64,000 nucleotides of DNA from Fennellomyces sp. T-0311. Lineage: Eukaryota > Mucoromycota > Mucoromycetes > Mucorales > Lichtheimiaceae. The position numbers were made by a program, and so were the translations under genes. Positions 33,828 through 44,481 of this stretch are shown one piece after another (the first letter of the stretch is position 1; each line of letters begins with the position of its first letter). The DNA lies in assembly GCA_025266875.1 (NCBI GenBank), contig JALLLT010000052.1:62001-126000 (forward strand). Direction: 5' to 3'. The notes beneath the pieces are model-generated. The model searched no databases. It had not been told where the DNA came from and saw only the letters and a list, made by a program, of their open reading frames with translations.

Positions 33828-34721
33828 ATGCCACCCAAGAAAAGCCAACAGGACATTACAGAACTTAGACGCCAATGCACAGCTTTAGCGAAGGATCATA
33901 CTGACCTTTTCTCTGTCTTAAACAATTTGCACGAAGCGGTGAATGTGGTGATGGAAAGACAGAGAACTGATAATGATGTTCTACTTCGTGAAATACAGGA
34001 GCTACGGGATGTTTTGAATTCACGATACGGTGAATCCCATTCAAATCAAGCTTCATTGGATGCTTCACCAACACCGCAAAACAGCGAAGTGACAACAGCT
34101 GCAACCGTGGCAAGCATTCAAAAAAGTTTTATGGACAACATGATCCCTGCACCCAAGCAACGCACAATCACCAAGAAAGGAAAGAGGAAGCTAAGATCAG
34201 TCCGTCCAACGAAAGACCATGTGTTGGATTTGTTTATCAAGCGACCTCCTTATCAAGACATGTCTGATGAACGAGCTGATGCAGTTTACAACTCGATCGC
34301 GTACGAGCGAAAGCTGGCGTTGGAGAGCCTCGCCAACCATCTTGGGTTGACATGCAAAGAAGCTGATGTTGATGGCGATGAGAACCACGAAGAAGAGGAG
34401 AACTTTACATGGGGAGATATAGCCGAGATGCCAAAAAGAATCGCGATCGATGCATTTGAAAAGGCCGTGTTAGACCGTACAAGCATGGATATGACAGGTT
34501 GCGAAGAACACTGGGTGGCACAACATATGCTGAGTGAGTCTTGGGGGAATAAGAGATTCAAGAAGGCGAGGAGAAGCAACCCTCCGGATCAACATGGAAT
34601 CATGCAGCCCGAACAAGCTACAGATCATCAAGACGGAGCCACAGGTGTTGAACACGATCGAGAAGAAGCCACATGTGCTGAGCAGTACAGAGTGGGTCAG
34701 AATGAAAGGTATTTTCTATGA
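33828..34721 (+). CDS. CACTA1 accessory protein (TnpA-like position), 297 aa
   Basis: ATG at 33828 (MPPKKSQQDITEL). An N-terminal heptad-like region (residues about 5-65: TELRRQC...LHEAVNVVMERQ...LLREIQELRDVL) suggests a coiled coil. A basic patch KKGKRKLRSVRPTKDHV follows near residue 110, then an acidic stretch (DENHEEEENF) and the conserved block CEEHWVAQHMLSESWGNK with FKKARR near residue 225-250. The same block is present in the divergent gene of CACTA2. No known domain recognised. By analogy with En/Spm TnpA it may bind the element ends, but that is inference. A donor-like AAG|GTATTT before the stop leaves open a further exon. Confidence 0.7.
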   Translation: MPPKKSQQDITELRRQCTALAKDHTDLFSVLNNLHEAVNVVMERQRTDNDVLLREIQELRDVLNSRYGESHSNQASLDASPTPQNSEVTTAATVASIQKSFMDNMIPAPKQRTITKKGKRKLRSVRPTKDHVLDLFIKRPPYQDMSDERADAVYNSIAYERKLALESLANHLGLTCKEADVDGDENHEEEENFTWGDIAEMPKRIAIDAFEKAVLDRTSMDMTGCEEHWVAQHMLSESWGNKRFKKARRSNPPDQHGIMQPEQATDHQDGATGVEHDREEATCAEQYRVGQNERYFL

Positions 34722-35304
34722 AACTGATGTGTACAAGTCATAGATCTTGTACTGAATTCTCATAGAATCCCCTCGTATGTTACGTTGTTAAACCACGATC
34801 CATCCAGGTAAATGACCGTTTATAAGCAAGTGCTAACAGAGCTAAAAACTCTATTGTAGGTCTGATGAGTGAGCTTTTATTCATTTTTATTCACTTGCAG
34901 ACGATTATGTATACGATACCGGTAATACAAACCGCAGTTTTCAGTAGAGGGCATCAGGTTTTGTAAAGACACGATAGCAACTGCTGATCTCTCGGTTTAT
35001 AGCTTATATCTAGGAATATATCAAACTATGCTGTACGTTTTCATTAGCTTCAAATATATAAATTGGAAATCATGAGCTTCAATGTTTTTTTTAAATGAGT
35101 GCGCGTCTGCATATTTTTTTACATTTTACTTTTTTTGGCTTGCCAAATCCGCCCGTTTATTCCTGTGATTCCCCGTGATTATGCGTTATTCTATGTTTTA
35201 TGCAGTTTCGTGGTGTGTCGGTGAACTGTTCAAAACCACAGGAAATAACGGAACGGAAAATAACATCGGAAAACGGAATGGAACTGCATAGTTTTTTTAC
35301 AGTG
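34722..35304. other. CACTA1 right subterminal region
   Basis: Non-coding, with scattered short motifs (GTGATTCCCCGTGATT, GGAAATAACGGAACGG) that may be subterminal binding sites. No gene. Confidence 0.45.
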
Positions 35305-35923
35305 GCTTATGGTTGTGACCAAAGCTGCTCTTTGCGAGCTTAGTGGTCCACATCCCTTTGTCAGGTTTTGTCTTTGACATATACACTTTCCATGTACAAC
35401 CAGTCTTTGTCGAGCGTCTTATCAGGTTTTTCTTTACTATAGTGTTATTGCAAGTAAACGCTTTACGCGCGGTTGTAGTACCCTCATTCGATCGATTTTT
35501 ATTATTGACATCTGATCTTACTTTATTACCATCTATGCTTCTGTGTGTTTCGGTAACTGACTTAGTTCTTAAACAAACGTGCCTTTATGAGAATGTAAAT
35601 CCCCATAATGTTTACAGCACAAGTAGACACTATGGTTGTTGCTTGTTTCTGTTACAACTGGGAACCTGTACTCTTGTGAAACCTCTGCTGCTATCATCTG
35701 ACGTGATTCACTAAGACCCTGTTAGCGCCAATTTAGAGTTGTAGTAAGCAGCTCGGTCGTAAGGATAATAGGATCTTCAGCAGTGTTGAGTTGCTCCATT
35801 AACAGTAGATTATATGGTGTACGCAATTTTTAAGAATGTAATATTAGAAGGCATAAGCTCACAAATTGAGATCAGACAATAAATAATGAGTGTGACAATC
35901 ACTAGGGTACGACAAAAAACAAG

Positions 35924-36041
35924 AGGCACGACAAGTTTTTTGGTATTTTATATGTTTTATAAAGTAAGAAAAGCTGATTGGCTAGTCCAATTTTTTGTCG
36001 TGCCCGAGCTGGTATTTTTGTCGCGCCCGTAGTAATTCTCT
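35924..36041 (-). repeat. MULE2 right terminal inverted repeat
   Basis: Complement of the left TIR. It ends 16 bp before the mariner element at 36058. Confidence 0.9.
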
Positions 36042-36057
36042 AGAAGATCTATATATA

Positions 36058-36198
36058 CAATATTTCCAAAAAGTAATGTCGCTACTCATAAAAGTCAATG
36101 TCGCTATCCGTTTGAAAATTCACCCCACGTGAAATTGATCATGTGGCCAGAACAGCTCTCATGCTTAGAAATCAACACCAGCAAACTCTTGGCACTTG
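36058..36198 (+). repeat. Mariner-type left TIR
   Basis: Matches the complement of 44150-44291, including CACGTGAAATTGATCATGTG and GAACAGCTCTCATGCTTAG with few mismatches. Confidence 0.9.
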
Positions 36199-36629
36199 AC
36201 ACCATATAAAAAGTTGTCATAGCAACCCCCGTACCACTTTTTTTCTTTCACTACATCATTACAATTTATAACATGCGTACACGAAATTTTACTTTTCTTT
36301 TTGAAGATGGGCAGGGGAATGTTGTCGATGAGGCCGGCAACCCTGAGCCCATGGATCATGTTGTTGACGAAGAACGTTTTGTAGTTGAAACAGTTGCCTC
36401 ACACACCAGCTATCTCGAAAATCTTCCAAACTTGGCTTCAGAGTCTTTTCGACAGCGAGTTAGTCGTCGTCGAATGCAGATAGATAGGCCAAGGGATGAA
36501 GATGTTCATATGTGGGAAGCAACTGAAAAACGAGATTATACTCGATATGCTGTCAAGGAAAAGGAACGATTCTTTCTGAGAAAGGTAACGAAGTGCTTGA
36601 GTGCATATCACCATGGGAAAAATAAAACT

Positions 36630-36780
36630 TAAGTCTTGCTGGATTTTCGTGAATATTCTGTTGGTGAATATTTGTGAAAATGAACGTTTCACGAAAATTC
36701 AAGTTTATAATGTCAAGTATTTTCACGAAAGTTGCCAAGAAAATTCACGACTCCTCATATCGTTTTCACGTTTTTTAACA
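36630..36780. repeat. CACTA2 left subterminal repeats
   Basis: Several copies of TTCACGAAA/TTTCGTGAA-like motifs in both orientations within 150 bp (e.g. 36644, 36690, 36722, 36741). Such arrays are typical transposase-binding regions of CACTA elements. Confidence 0.65.
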
Positions 36781-37000
36781 TAAAACAAACCGTTAATAAA
36801 GTTTACTTTTCATTGTTTTTTGTACATTACTGTAAAAACGGTAAGGCATATACTAGAGTAGTAGTGCTCATTTGTCCTTTATTGTTTCAGTGTTGCTACA
36901 TTTTTAGCCAGCATTTTCCTAATATTATAACGTATTCATTTTTTTCTTGTTCGACGCTGCTTCTTTGGCGGTGGTGGAATAAGACTTTGTAGTCAATTAA

Positions 37001-39191
37001 TTAGTTATTGATCGTGTAAAATGTATGCCCAATATCAGTATCATACCAGTCCTCATCACTTTCATTATCCGCGTTGGCATGGCTTTTGTTGGCATTACTA
37101 TATCAAAAGACTGTCATTTAGGTACCCACAACCGCACTTATCCATACAACTTACGCTTTGTTCCTGCTACGTGTGGTTGGACCTGTTCGCGACACCGCTT
37201 TTCTCTTCTGCGCAGGTCTAAAAGAGGCATATCAATTCTGAGATAACTTAAAAAAAACATACCTTTTTGCCGGCGTAGCTGCTAGAGACAACAAGGCATC
37301 AGTGCTGTTTTGACTAAATACGTAATATTAGCACCTAGTTAGCACATAAAGTCAATGAAACTCACCCTTGTGCTTGCGGAGTACTATTCGTACGAGGCAT
37401 GACTGGAGTGCTGTTGTTTCCAGCATTGGATGTTTCACCGTGGAAATGACTTGGGCTAGTATTGCTGATGGGACATCGTATAGCAAAGATGTTAGCTATA
37501 ATCGTTGCCCAAGTATTCAAATTAATTCATATGCTTACTTTGCTTCAGTTACATTCCTATGAGGTCCGGGATTTCTGTTATTCCTAAGCTTAATAAAAAC
37601 TTTGCGTACTGGTGATAGAAGTTTTTCAGATACGTACCGCGTGTACTGGCTCAACAAGTTTTGGTTCGAATTTCTAAGCACTGCTGTTAGAATGCCATTG
37701 GACAATACCGTTCCCATATACTTACTGGCTGATATGAGATAATGGAATGCTGCAAGAATATATTGAGTTAGATCAGGCAGCATGAAATAGAATCGCTTTC
37801 ACATTACCGTTGAGAAGGGCCTGATTGCTGAGCGCTTGTGCTGATCCAATTGATCCTACGTATCGATTAAAGGGAGAAGGAAGACATTGTTAGATCGTAT
37901 AGGTCGATCGTAGGCCTTGAATCCCAATAACTCGCCTGTCATAGGACTCACGATCCAGCACCGATTGATTGTAGCTTGATCTAGAGAGACAGACATTGCA
38001 TATATCAGCATAGCGTTAAGCAAGAGTTAATCTTTACTAACGGTGCATCATGTCCACGAGAAAAAGATGCTCTACGTATATGCGCAAACCAGTATGAATT
38101 TAAGTTCTTAAAAATTTCATACCACAAAGGAAAAAAGAATACGGTACCTGCGATATGTAACTTGTTGCGTTGGACTGAATGGCGCTTGCAATAGTCTTGA
38201 GTAACCACTGTTTGTAGCTTCTGGAGCCATCAAGTACGGCTGGTACTGGCTAAAATGATTAGGAAGATTTTCATACTGCTGCTGTTGATTCAAATGGACA
38301 CGAGACGGCGGTGCCAACTGCTGGTTGTTCAAGTGGCTGGATGGCGGAAATGGTGTGGGTGACGCATATAATTCTGTTGGCGGGGTAGTCTGATCCATAC
38401 GAGGTTCGGACGTTGGGATGCTCAGAAACGGTGAGGGAGCTACAGGGAGGATACTTGGTTCACGGGTTGGTCGTCGCAGAGAAGAAGAGCTATCCACTGG
38501 AGGACTGGTTGCCGACGGTCTACCTCGTCCACGTCCTCTGTTTGCCCGTGGCCTATTAGTATGTGTTATACTACTTTCCTTGTGCTAGCGCATACACACT
38601 GTGTACACATAATTACCTTCTGTTACCACCGCGTCCAACTCGTCGTGCACGATAATGGCTCTTGTTGTCCCATCTTTCTGACAGAAGATGGTTCGCGGCC
38701 CAACTGGCCTCGCAACTGTCAAATGGCACTCCAAACTGGTGCCGCACAACGCCTTCAAAATCGCTTACCGTTTGATCTTTTTCAGGTGGTAAATTGGTCC
38801 ATGTCGAGTCAAATCCATCGGCCAACGTTTGCTTCAGAGCCTTGATCGCGACATTGGCATAGTGCTTGATTGAACCTGCGACACCTTCTACCTGATTCTC
38901 GCTTCTTGCTGGATCGGAATCCCTAATCAGATCTTTGATGTGGGAATCGCGAATTGGTGTTAAACCGCCTTTCTGATTTGTTGGCTTGCGAATGATCGTT
39001 CTGGAGTGTGCGCGATTACTACCCTCTTGCTGGTCACTCGTGTCAAGTTCTATCTGAGTTGGCCGTTGCATAAACGCGTTCCTCAAGTCGACCTGGCTCT
39101 GTGCGATGACCGTCATGTCATGACTCAACGCCTGTAATGAGCTGCTGAGGGATTCCAGTGCAGTTGTTGTGTCGCCGTCGTTTTCATGCAT
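37001..39191 (-). CDS. CACTA2 accessory protein (TnpA-like position), multi-exon
   Basis: Exon 1 39191-38617 starts MHENDGDTTTALESL with a possible coiled coil (SLSSSLQALSHDMTVIAQ) and ends with CEASWAANHLLSERWDNK and YRARR, the block shared with the CACTA1 accessory protein. Exon 2 38552-38148 is RG-rich (RANRGRGRGRP), then Pro/Gln-rich. Later exons include 37749-37539 (HYLISASKYMGTVLSNGIL) and 37464-37366. Short exons follow near 37275 and 37220-37160 (a KRK-rich stretch), and a last exon ends at TAA 37001-37003 with an acidic tail DNESDEDWYDTD. One middle exon (about 38000-37800) has an uncertain join. Longer than its CACTA1 counterpart. Function unknown; element-end binding is a guess by position. 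Confidence 0.65.
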
Positions 39192-39286
39192 TGTGAGGAA
39201 TGGAGAAGGAAAAAAGGTAAGAAGAGACAGGGAAAATTAATTTGTCGCAGTAGAGGATCGAAATAACCGACTTACCACTTCACATA
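39192..39286. promoter_or_regulatory. Divergent promoter region of CACTA2
   Basis: 95 bp between the accessory ATG (39191, minus) and the transposase ATG (39287, plus), the same arrangement as 33723-33827. Confidence 0.5.
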
Positions 39287-42200
39287 ATGCTGCAATGTAG
39301 CATCTGTAAAAACTTTTTCTCCAAAACACAATTGCCAACCCACGAAATCGACTGCTTTCTTGAAACTTACTCTTCCATTGCAAATGTAAGTAACGGGGAT
39401 TAGTCCAGCAGGACCATTCTTATGTGCGAAATAGCGTATACCACCGGAGGTGTTGCAATACCACACTAGTCAGGAGTTTGCACAACGACATGACTCCAGC
39501 TTCAATGGATTCAGCTTGGGTAAGCTGGAGGTATTTATTAGTCTAAAATTCATAAAGTTTACATATTCTATAGGAGAAGTTGTGAGTTTAAATGAAGAAG
39601 ATGAATATGGCTACCAACACATTCCTGGATTCGATTACGACTACTACTACTACGATAACCAATACTATGATCCACCAGAAGACGTCAGTGAAGAAGATTT
39701 CAATCTAAAGCAGCACTGTGCTCCACAGATCGAACAAATCGAGCCATCTAGTCCGCTACAACACCAACCATCATCTAGTGACGACTTTCAGCAACCCGCA
39801 CCTGTAAACCCGCCTGCTCCTCTGCGGTTCAAGGTTAACCCCCCACCGCTTCTGACGCCAATTGAGAAAAAGAGTATCGAGCTCTACCATATTATGAAGC
39901 AAGGTGTCATTAGCCGGGAACAATACGAGAAGATCCTGAGCTTCTTTAACGGATGGGTACAGGATGAAAACTTTGGTAAGTGTATACAGGAATCTCAGAT
40001 ATCAGAAGGTTCCTAAGCAATAGAACATTCATCAGTACCACTCGCATTATACTCCAAGCACAAGTCTGAGAAAATTGTCACCAATATGTACCCTATCAGC
40101 CCAGTGGATGTCCAACTGTGCCCAAACAACTGTGGCGTTCTTAAAGACAACAAGTGCAAGAGCTGTAAATACCAGTACTGCGAAGTCCAAGGCACTGATA
40201 CCCCGGAAACCATGAAGTATCTTCCGTTGACTGCCCAGCTAGCAACCTTACTTGGAAGACCAAAAACGCGAGAACTACTCCGATATCGCTCTACCAGAGA
40301 ACCAGAATTCGGAACCATCAAAGATATATTTGATGGCGACTATTATTTCGAAGATTGTCAGCAACACTGCAAATAATTTCGATGGTTAAAAGTGGTTACA
40401 GTGGTTAAACATAAGCTTTTTAACCACTTGTACTACCATTTTTAGTAACTCAAGTGGTTAAAAAGCTTATGATTAACCACTTCGAAAAATTATTCACCAA
40501 AATTCACCAAAAATTATTTGCAGTGCAACGCTTGTTTGAAAATGAATATGACATTGCTCTTTCTGTTTTTATCGATGGATTCAAACCTTTTCTGCGCACA
40601 CGCAAATCATTGACAATGGTACACGTGGTAGTACTCAATTTCCCGCCAGAAGAACGGTAGGACGAACTGTCTCTTTTACACTTAAGTGTATGTACTGATT
40701 AAAGTATAATATCTGGTTACCAGATATTTAGAAAAAAATATGTTACAATTGGCAATAATTCCAACTGCAAGTAAGAATGAAAATCTTTTTTCATTCATGG
40801 GGCCATTATTCGATGAACTCGACGTACTCCAGCGGGATGGTATGGTTGTTTCAGGAATGGATGGTAAGATAGTAGGTGCAAAGGCACACTTACTGCTGGC
40901 GTCCGGGGACATTCCAGGTGCAGCCACGATCTGTGGTCACGCTGGTCATCAATCACAATTCGGATGTCGCACTTGCCTGATTGAGACGATACCTGCGCTT
41001 AGTACCAATGGCCGTGGCGACGGTCGTTACTTCGCACATGCCACTGCAGCAGAAGAACGGAATTCTCAGTCATACAAAATTGGTGACTCTGTAAGTATTA
41101 CATGTACAAATCTAAAAGTGATTTTAATTTGGGAGGCTAATAGGACCATGGATTGCGAGCTACGCCTTTCGCACGATTCGATGCTTTTAGAGGTGCCTTC
41201 CATTTCGGTTTGGACGAGATGCACTTATTTGGAGTGAACCTGGGACCGCATCTGTGGAAACTCCTGAGCCCTGATATCGATACTATTCTCGCTCTTCCAA
41301 AACCTCGCTTGAAGGCTATTGGTGATGCAATGGAAAAATCAAGGAACCAGATGCCTGAGAATTTTGATGGTCGGCTTATTGGTATAGTATCCTGCAGAGA
41401 ACGTTCAAAAATTGTATTATGTATTATGTATTCAGTAACTCGAGTAATAGATGTATTTTCATATCCAAAGCATGCAAGAGCTATTGACTGGATTGACATT
41501 GTTCAGTATGTCATGCCAACCGTTGTCATTGAAGAACTAGAAGCATTCAACTGTGAACAATTTGCTGTTGCATCATTCATGTGCCTACTGAAAGCATCAT
41601 GCCTATCATTGTCCTGGGTAATTAGCAATGATGAAGTTGGAGAAATTGGAAGGTATTTCATCGCATCTTAGACATACATTTGAGACAAGCTTTTTCCTGA
41701 AGAAATATGCGTAGACTCCTGGACGCATGGCACCAGTTTGCTCAGAATCACTTACCAGTGAATACCTATACGGCGAATATGCATTATTTGCGGCATATAG
41801 AGGCGGCAATTCAGCATCTTGGTCCACTTAGAGCATACAGCGCAAGACCGATCGAGCGAATAATTGGTTTTTACAGCAAAAGGATCAAATCCAGAGTCAA
41901 GCCTGGTGCAAATGCAGGTAACGAAATGCTACGAGTGTCGGCATGTCGAGATTTTGAGAGAGCACACGACACTACCCAAAACAGCATCACTTCCAAGCGA
42001 CAGAACCCTCTTACAAAGCCAATTACGATACACGCTGTGTCAATTGTTGAAGAAGATCCGGAACTCTGGGATATCATTGACAATGCGACCATATATCACG
42101 AAAAACTATCTGACATACACATGAGCCATTACATCCGGAAATATTGGAAACGAACACTACAGCTTGATACACTACCAGACATATCTGAATCGATAATTAT

Positions 42201-42717
42201 CGGAAAGCGAATGTTTATGAAGGGCACTGTATACGACTCAACGCAGTTCAAAAGTGAACGTGAAACAACTTATTCATCAACATTTATCAAGCTAAGCTTA
42301 CCAGTCAACAGCGATACATTTGATGATACAGTAGAAGGAGTAAGCACATGGAAAACATTCTTTGGTGATACTGTTGCATTCTTTTCACACATTCACGATG
42401 GTATACATATCTATATCTTTGAACACAGTCTCAACTACATAGTGATAAAAGATCTACTAGGTACCGAGAAGATTTTGGCTCTGCTCAAAATATGTACAAA
42501 CGTTGAAGAGACCAGTTACGGAATGCCATATGCTCATATTCATGGATTGACGACTGATCACCCGAACTTCCCGACCCGGTACTATGTTACAGAAGCCGAA
42601 AATATCGATTGCTTTGCAGGTCAACTCAATTCTTCAATTACACCAAATCGTCGCTACTTCGTTTATCCTGGTCTGGTGCCTGGTAATGCAAACTGTGGTA
42701 CTACAGACGGAATCTAG
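39287..42717 (+). CDS. CACTA-type (Tnp2-like) transposase, about 956 aa, interrupted by a MITE
   Basis: Exons 39287-39385, 39450-39519, 39574-39975, 40018-40656 (with the 161-bp MITE inside), 40724-41090, 41144-41381, 41436-41652 and 41715-42717. All phases fit. Leaving out the MITE and one CAA gives 2871 nt of open frame. Order of parts: N-terminal finger CSICKNFF...HEIDC; acidic and Pro-rich region; Cys-rich CPNNCGV..KCKSC; ALSVFIDGFKPF; HAGHQSQFGCRTC; GLRATPFARF; FGLDEMHLFGVNLGPHLW with the presumed catalytic Asp; NMHYLRHIEAAIQHLGPLRAYSAR. Everything but the MITE is intact, so loss of function is recent. Confidence 0.88.
40365..40525. mobile_element. 161-bp CACTG...CAGTG MITE inside the CACTA2 transposase
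   Basis: Perfect 15-bp TIRs CACTGCAAATAATTT and AAATTATTTGCAGTG, flanked by CAA on both sides (40362-40364, 40526-40528). The inside is a fold-back: GTGGTTAAACATAAGCTTTT faces AAAAGCTTATGATTAACCAC across a short loop. Removing it joins EDCQQ to RLFENEYD in frame. Confidence 0.93.
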
Positions 42718-42799
42718 CTCCACGAAATAAAAGTAGTATTACTACAGGATGATATTTGTGACTTATTTGCATTTGCTGCTATAGTTATCAAAACGTTTA

Positions 42800-43010
42800 A
42801 AAATGTGATTTACGTGTATTCACGGTTTTCTCTAATAGCTTCATAATTAAAAACGTAAATTCACGTTTTTAAAAAAATCGAGGAAAATTCAAGTTAATTC
42901 ACGAGTAAGTTTTCACGAAAATTAACATGGGACTGTACGTGAATATGTGTGCCAACAATATCTAAGCTATATCCGCTTGTATTCACGAAAGGTTCACGAG
43001 AAATAACATT
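42800..43010. repeat. CACTA2 right subterminal repeats
   Basis: The TTCACG motif recurs (near 42819, 42861, 42898, 42912, 42983 and 42993), mirroring the left end. No gene between the transposase stop (42717) and the end of the element. Confidence 0.65.
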
Positions 43011-44149
43011 CATTAAACTTTACTCAAGTTCATTTTTCCCATGGTGTATGCCGCAGCCAAACAATTAGGCATCGGTATTCGTACTGCTCAGAGATGGGTC
43101 AGAAAGTATGGTGAGCGTGGGGACAGTTTCTTTGAGTCCCTCAAAAAGCCAGGTCGTAAACCAATTCTGACAGAAGAGCACCAGAAAGTTATTGAAGCTT
43201 TCATCGATGAAGATGCACATCGTACTGTTGTTGAAGTTGTCGAGCACCTACAGGAAAAGTTCCTTGACTTTCAAGTTTCTCGCAGTGCGGTTCATCATTT
43301 CAGACTACAAAATGTAATCTTTCGCTTAAGAAAGCAGACTTTCACTCTGAGGAAAGAAATTCCCCAGAGAAGATCGAGGAGCGCTATAAGTGGGTTAGTC
43401 AATGGGAAAAAACTGACATGGACCCTGAGACAAACTGCGTATTCCTTGACGAGTCTGCCTTTCATATCAACTTGAGACGTTCTAGAGGTTGGTCTAAGAG
43501 AGGTGCTCGTGCAATTGTCAAGACGCCTAAAACGAGGGCAGAAACAACGACCATATTGGGCGCCATCTCTTCTTCTGGCCTGGTCAATGTTAGTGTGAGA
43601 GTCCCAAAGGCAATTAAGAGACAGAAGGCTAATGGTGATGAGTATATAAGCACTGGCACTATAACAGGTCACTACTTCAGTTTCTTGAAAGCGACAATGG
43701 ATGAGATGGACAGGCATGAGAAGTATAAGAACTACTATATTATCATGGATAATGCACCCATTCATATAAACAGAGATATAGAAAAGTACATCAAGTGGCG
43801 AGGATAACGATGTGTCTATTTACCGGCATACTCTGGTGAACTTAATCCAATTGAGAACTTCTGGTCAGTAGCAAAAAGTCATGTTAAACGTGGCCGGCTT
43901 TTGACACAGGAAACTCTAATAACTAGAATTAAGCAAGGATGCCTCAGAGTGAAGCCAAGCGATTACGAGGGCTTTACTAGGCATTTGCCGAAAGTTTGGG
44001 AGAAGTGTCGAAACAGAGAACCGATCTAACACGCATATCTGTCATTTCCCAAGGTAAGTACATAAAAAGTAGGAAATTGAAAAAAAGAGCAAAAACAAAA
44101 CCAAAAAAGAAGTGATTAGGTAAGTGACAGCCGCATTTCAGGTAAGCAG

Positions 44150-44291
44150 CAAGTTGCCAAGAGTTTGTTGGCGTTGATTTCTAAGCGTGAGAGCTGTTCT
44201 GGCCACATGATCAATTTCACGTGGGGTGAATTTTCAAACGGATAGCGACATTGACTTTTATGAGTAGCGACATTACTTTTTGGAAATACTG
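44150..44291 (-). repeat. Mariner-type right TIR
   Basis: Complement of the left TIR. The outermost base string CAGTATTTCC differs from the left CAATATTTCC by one base. Confidence 0.9.
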
Positions 44292-44481
44292 TATATATAT
44301 CAATGAGTGCTCACAAGGTGGCAATTAGGACCGCCCCCGTCTGTTTAAGGGAATACAGGTTATACCGTGTTTAGTATAACCATCACGTGGGATGTACGAG
44401 GCGCGGAGCTGGATTATTAAGTTTTTAAACTGCCAGACACGCGCTAAGACGCGTCCTAATCTCTTTTTCTCGCGTTTACTA

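Larger units (their letters stand above)
30207..35304 (-). mobile_element. CACTA1, intact two-gene CACTA-type transposon inside MULE2
   Basis: Left end CACAGTAAAAAATCC at 30207. The right end is the near-complement, finishing TTTTTTTACAGTG at 35304. Both are flanked by GCT (30204-30206, 35305-35307). Removing the element and one GCT joins the MULE2 frame as SSFGHNHKLSKI, which aligns with SSEHSHPLSS of MULE1. The element holds a transposase (minus) and an accessory gene (plus) that diverge from a 105-bp gap. The 3-bp TSD and CACTG end fit the CACTA/EnSpm superfamily. Confidence 0.85.
26926..35710 (-). pseudogene. Broken MULE transposase with OTU domain (MULE2)
   Basis: Minus-strand pieces in order: FAR1-like region (35710-35308; TKTGCTWKVYMSK then SSFGHNH), interrupted by CACTA1; linker (30203-30030; KSKDLYNFRQK), interrupted by the 29152-30025 element; then IIDDLASEYGF, FGGAAVVVGEKL, an in-frame TAG where MULE1 has Trp, GIFVTDDDKRLRAAL, CAWHIRK (28630-29004), RVEGAHWSIKSIL (28500), a damaged SWIM finger (ECDC near 28170), a KGRPKLTK linker with a further stop (27680), and an OTU domain (27564-26926) with SDGLCGYRSI (Cys) and DNHFGAL (His). 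The segment with the first catalytic Asp (VIIDATYK in MULE1) is deleted. Only the OTU ORF (212 aa) is intact. Confidence 0.85.
26149..36041 (-). mobile_element. MULE2, OTU-type Mutator-like element enlarged by nested insertions
   Basis: TIRs of about 118 bp begin AGAGAATTACTACGGG at 26149 and end with the complement at 36041. Both carry GGGCGCGACAAAAA/GGGCACGACAAAAAA-type repeats and a TTGTCGTGCC motif at the inner end. Between them on the minus strand lie the pieces of a MULE transposase plus OTU gene, split by CACTA1 (30207-35304) and a 0.87-kb element (29152-30025). Without the inserts the element would be about 3.9 kb, like MULE1. No target duplication is visible. Confidence 0.85.
36609..43046 (+). 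mobile_element. CACTA2, two-gene CACTA-type transposon inside the mariner transposase
   Basis: Ends CACCATGGGAAAAATAAAACTT at 36609 and the complement finishing TTTTTCCCATGGTG at 43046. They are flanked by TAT on both sides (36606-36608, 43047-43049). Removing the element and one TAT restores the host frame exactly. Contents: accessory gene (minus, 39191-37001) and transposase (plus, 39287-42717), diverging from a 95-bp gap as in CACTA1. Confidence 0.92.
36273..44029 (+). pseudogene. Tc1/mariner-type (IS630-like) transposase, disrupted
   Basis: N-terminal part 36273-36608 (MRTRNFTFLF...FLRKVTKCLSAY). CACTA2 interrupts it after SAY. The frame resumes at 43050 with AAAKQLGIGIRTAQRW, a helix-turn-helix, so the uninterrupted join reads SAYAAAKQLG. 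Downstream is a DDE_3-type core: FLDESAFH (Asp 1, 43443), IIMDNAPIH (Asp 2, 43742) and SGELNPIENFWS (Glu, 43835). Besides the 6.4-kb insert there is a frameshift near 43320 (the frame changes at NVIF) and a TAA at 43805-43807 where the family has a sense codon (W-R-G-Y-R-C-V-Y-L expected). The frame then continues to TAA at 44027-44029. Inactive. Confidence 0.88.
36058..44291 (+). mobile_element. Tc1/mariner-type element with long TIRs, split by CACTA2
   Basis: TIRs of about 140 bp: left CAATATTTCCAAAAAGTAAT at 36058, right ending AAAAAGTAATGTCGC-complement...GGAAATACTG at 44291. Both are flanked by TA (36056-36057, 44292-44293). Without CACTA2 the element is about 1.8 kb, normal for the superfamily, and encodes one transposase. 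Confidence 0.9.

Noticed and set aside
33865..34655. Minus-strand ORFs opposite the CACTA1 accessory gene
   Set aside because: They are shadows. The plus frame carries the block conserved with CACTA2.
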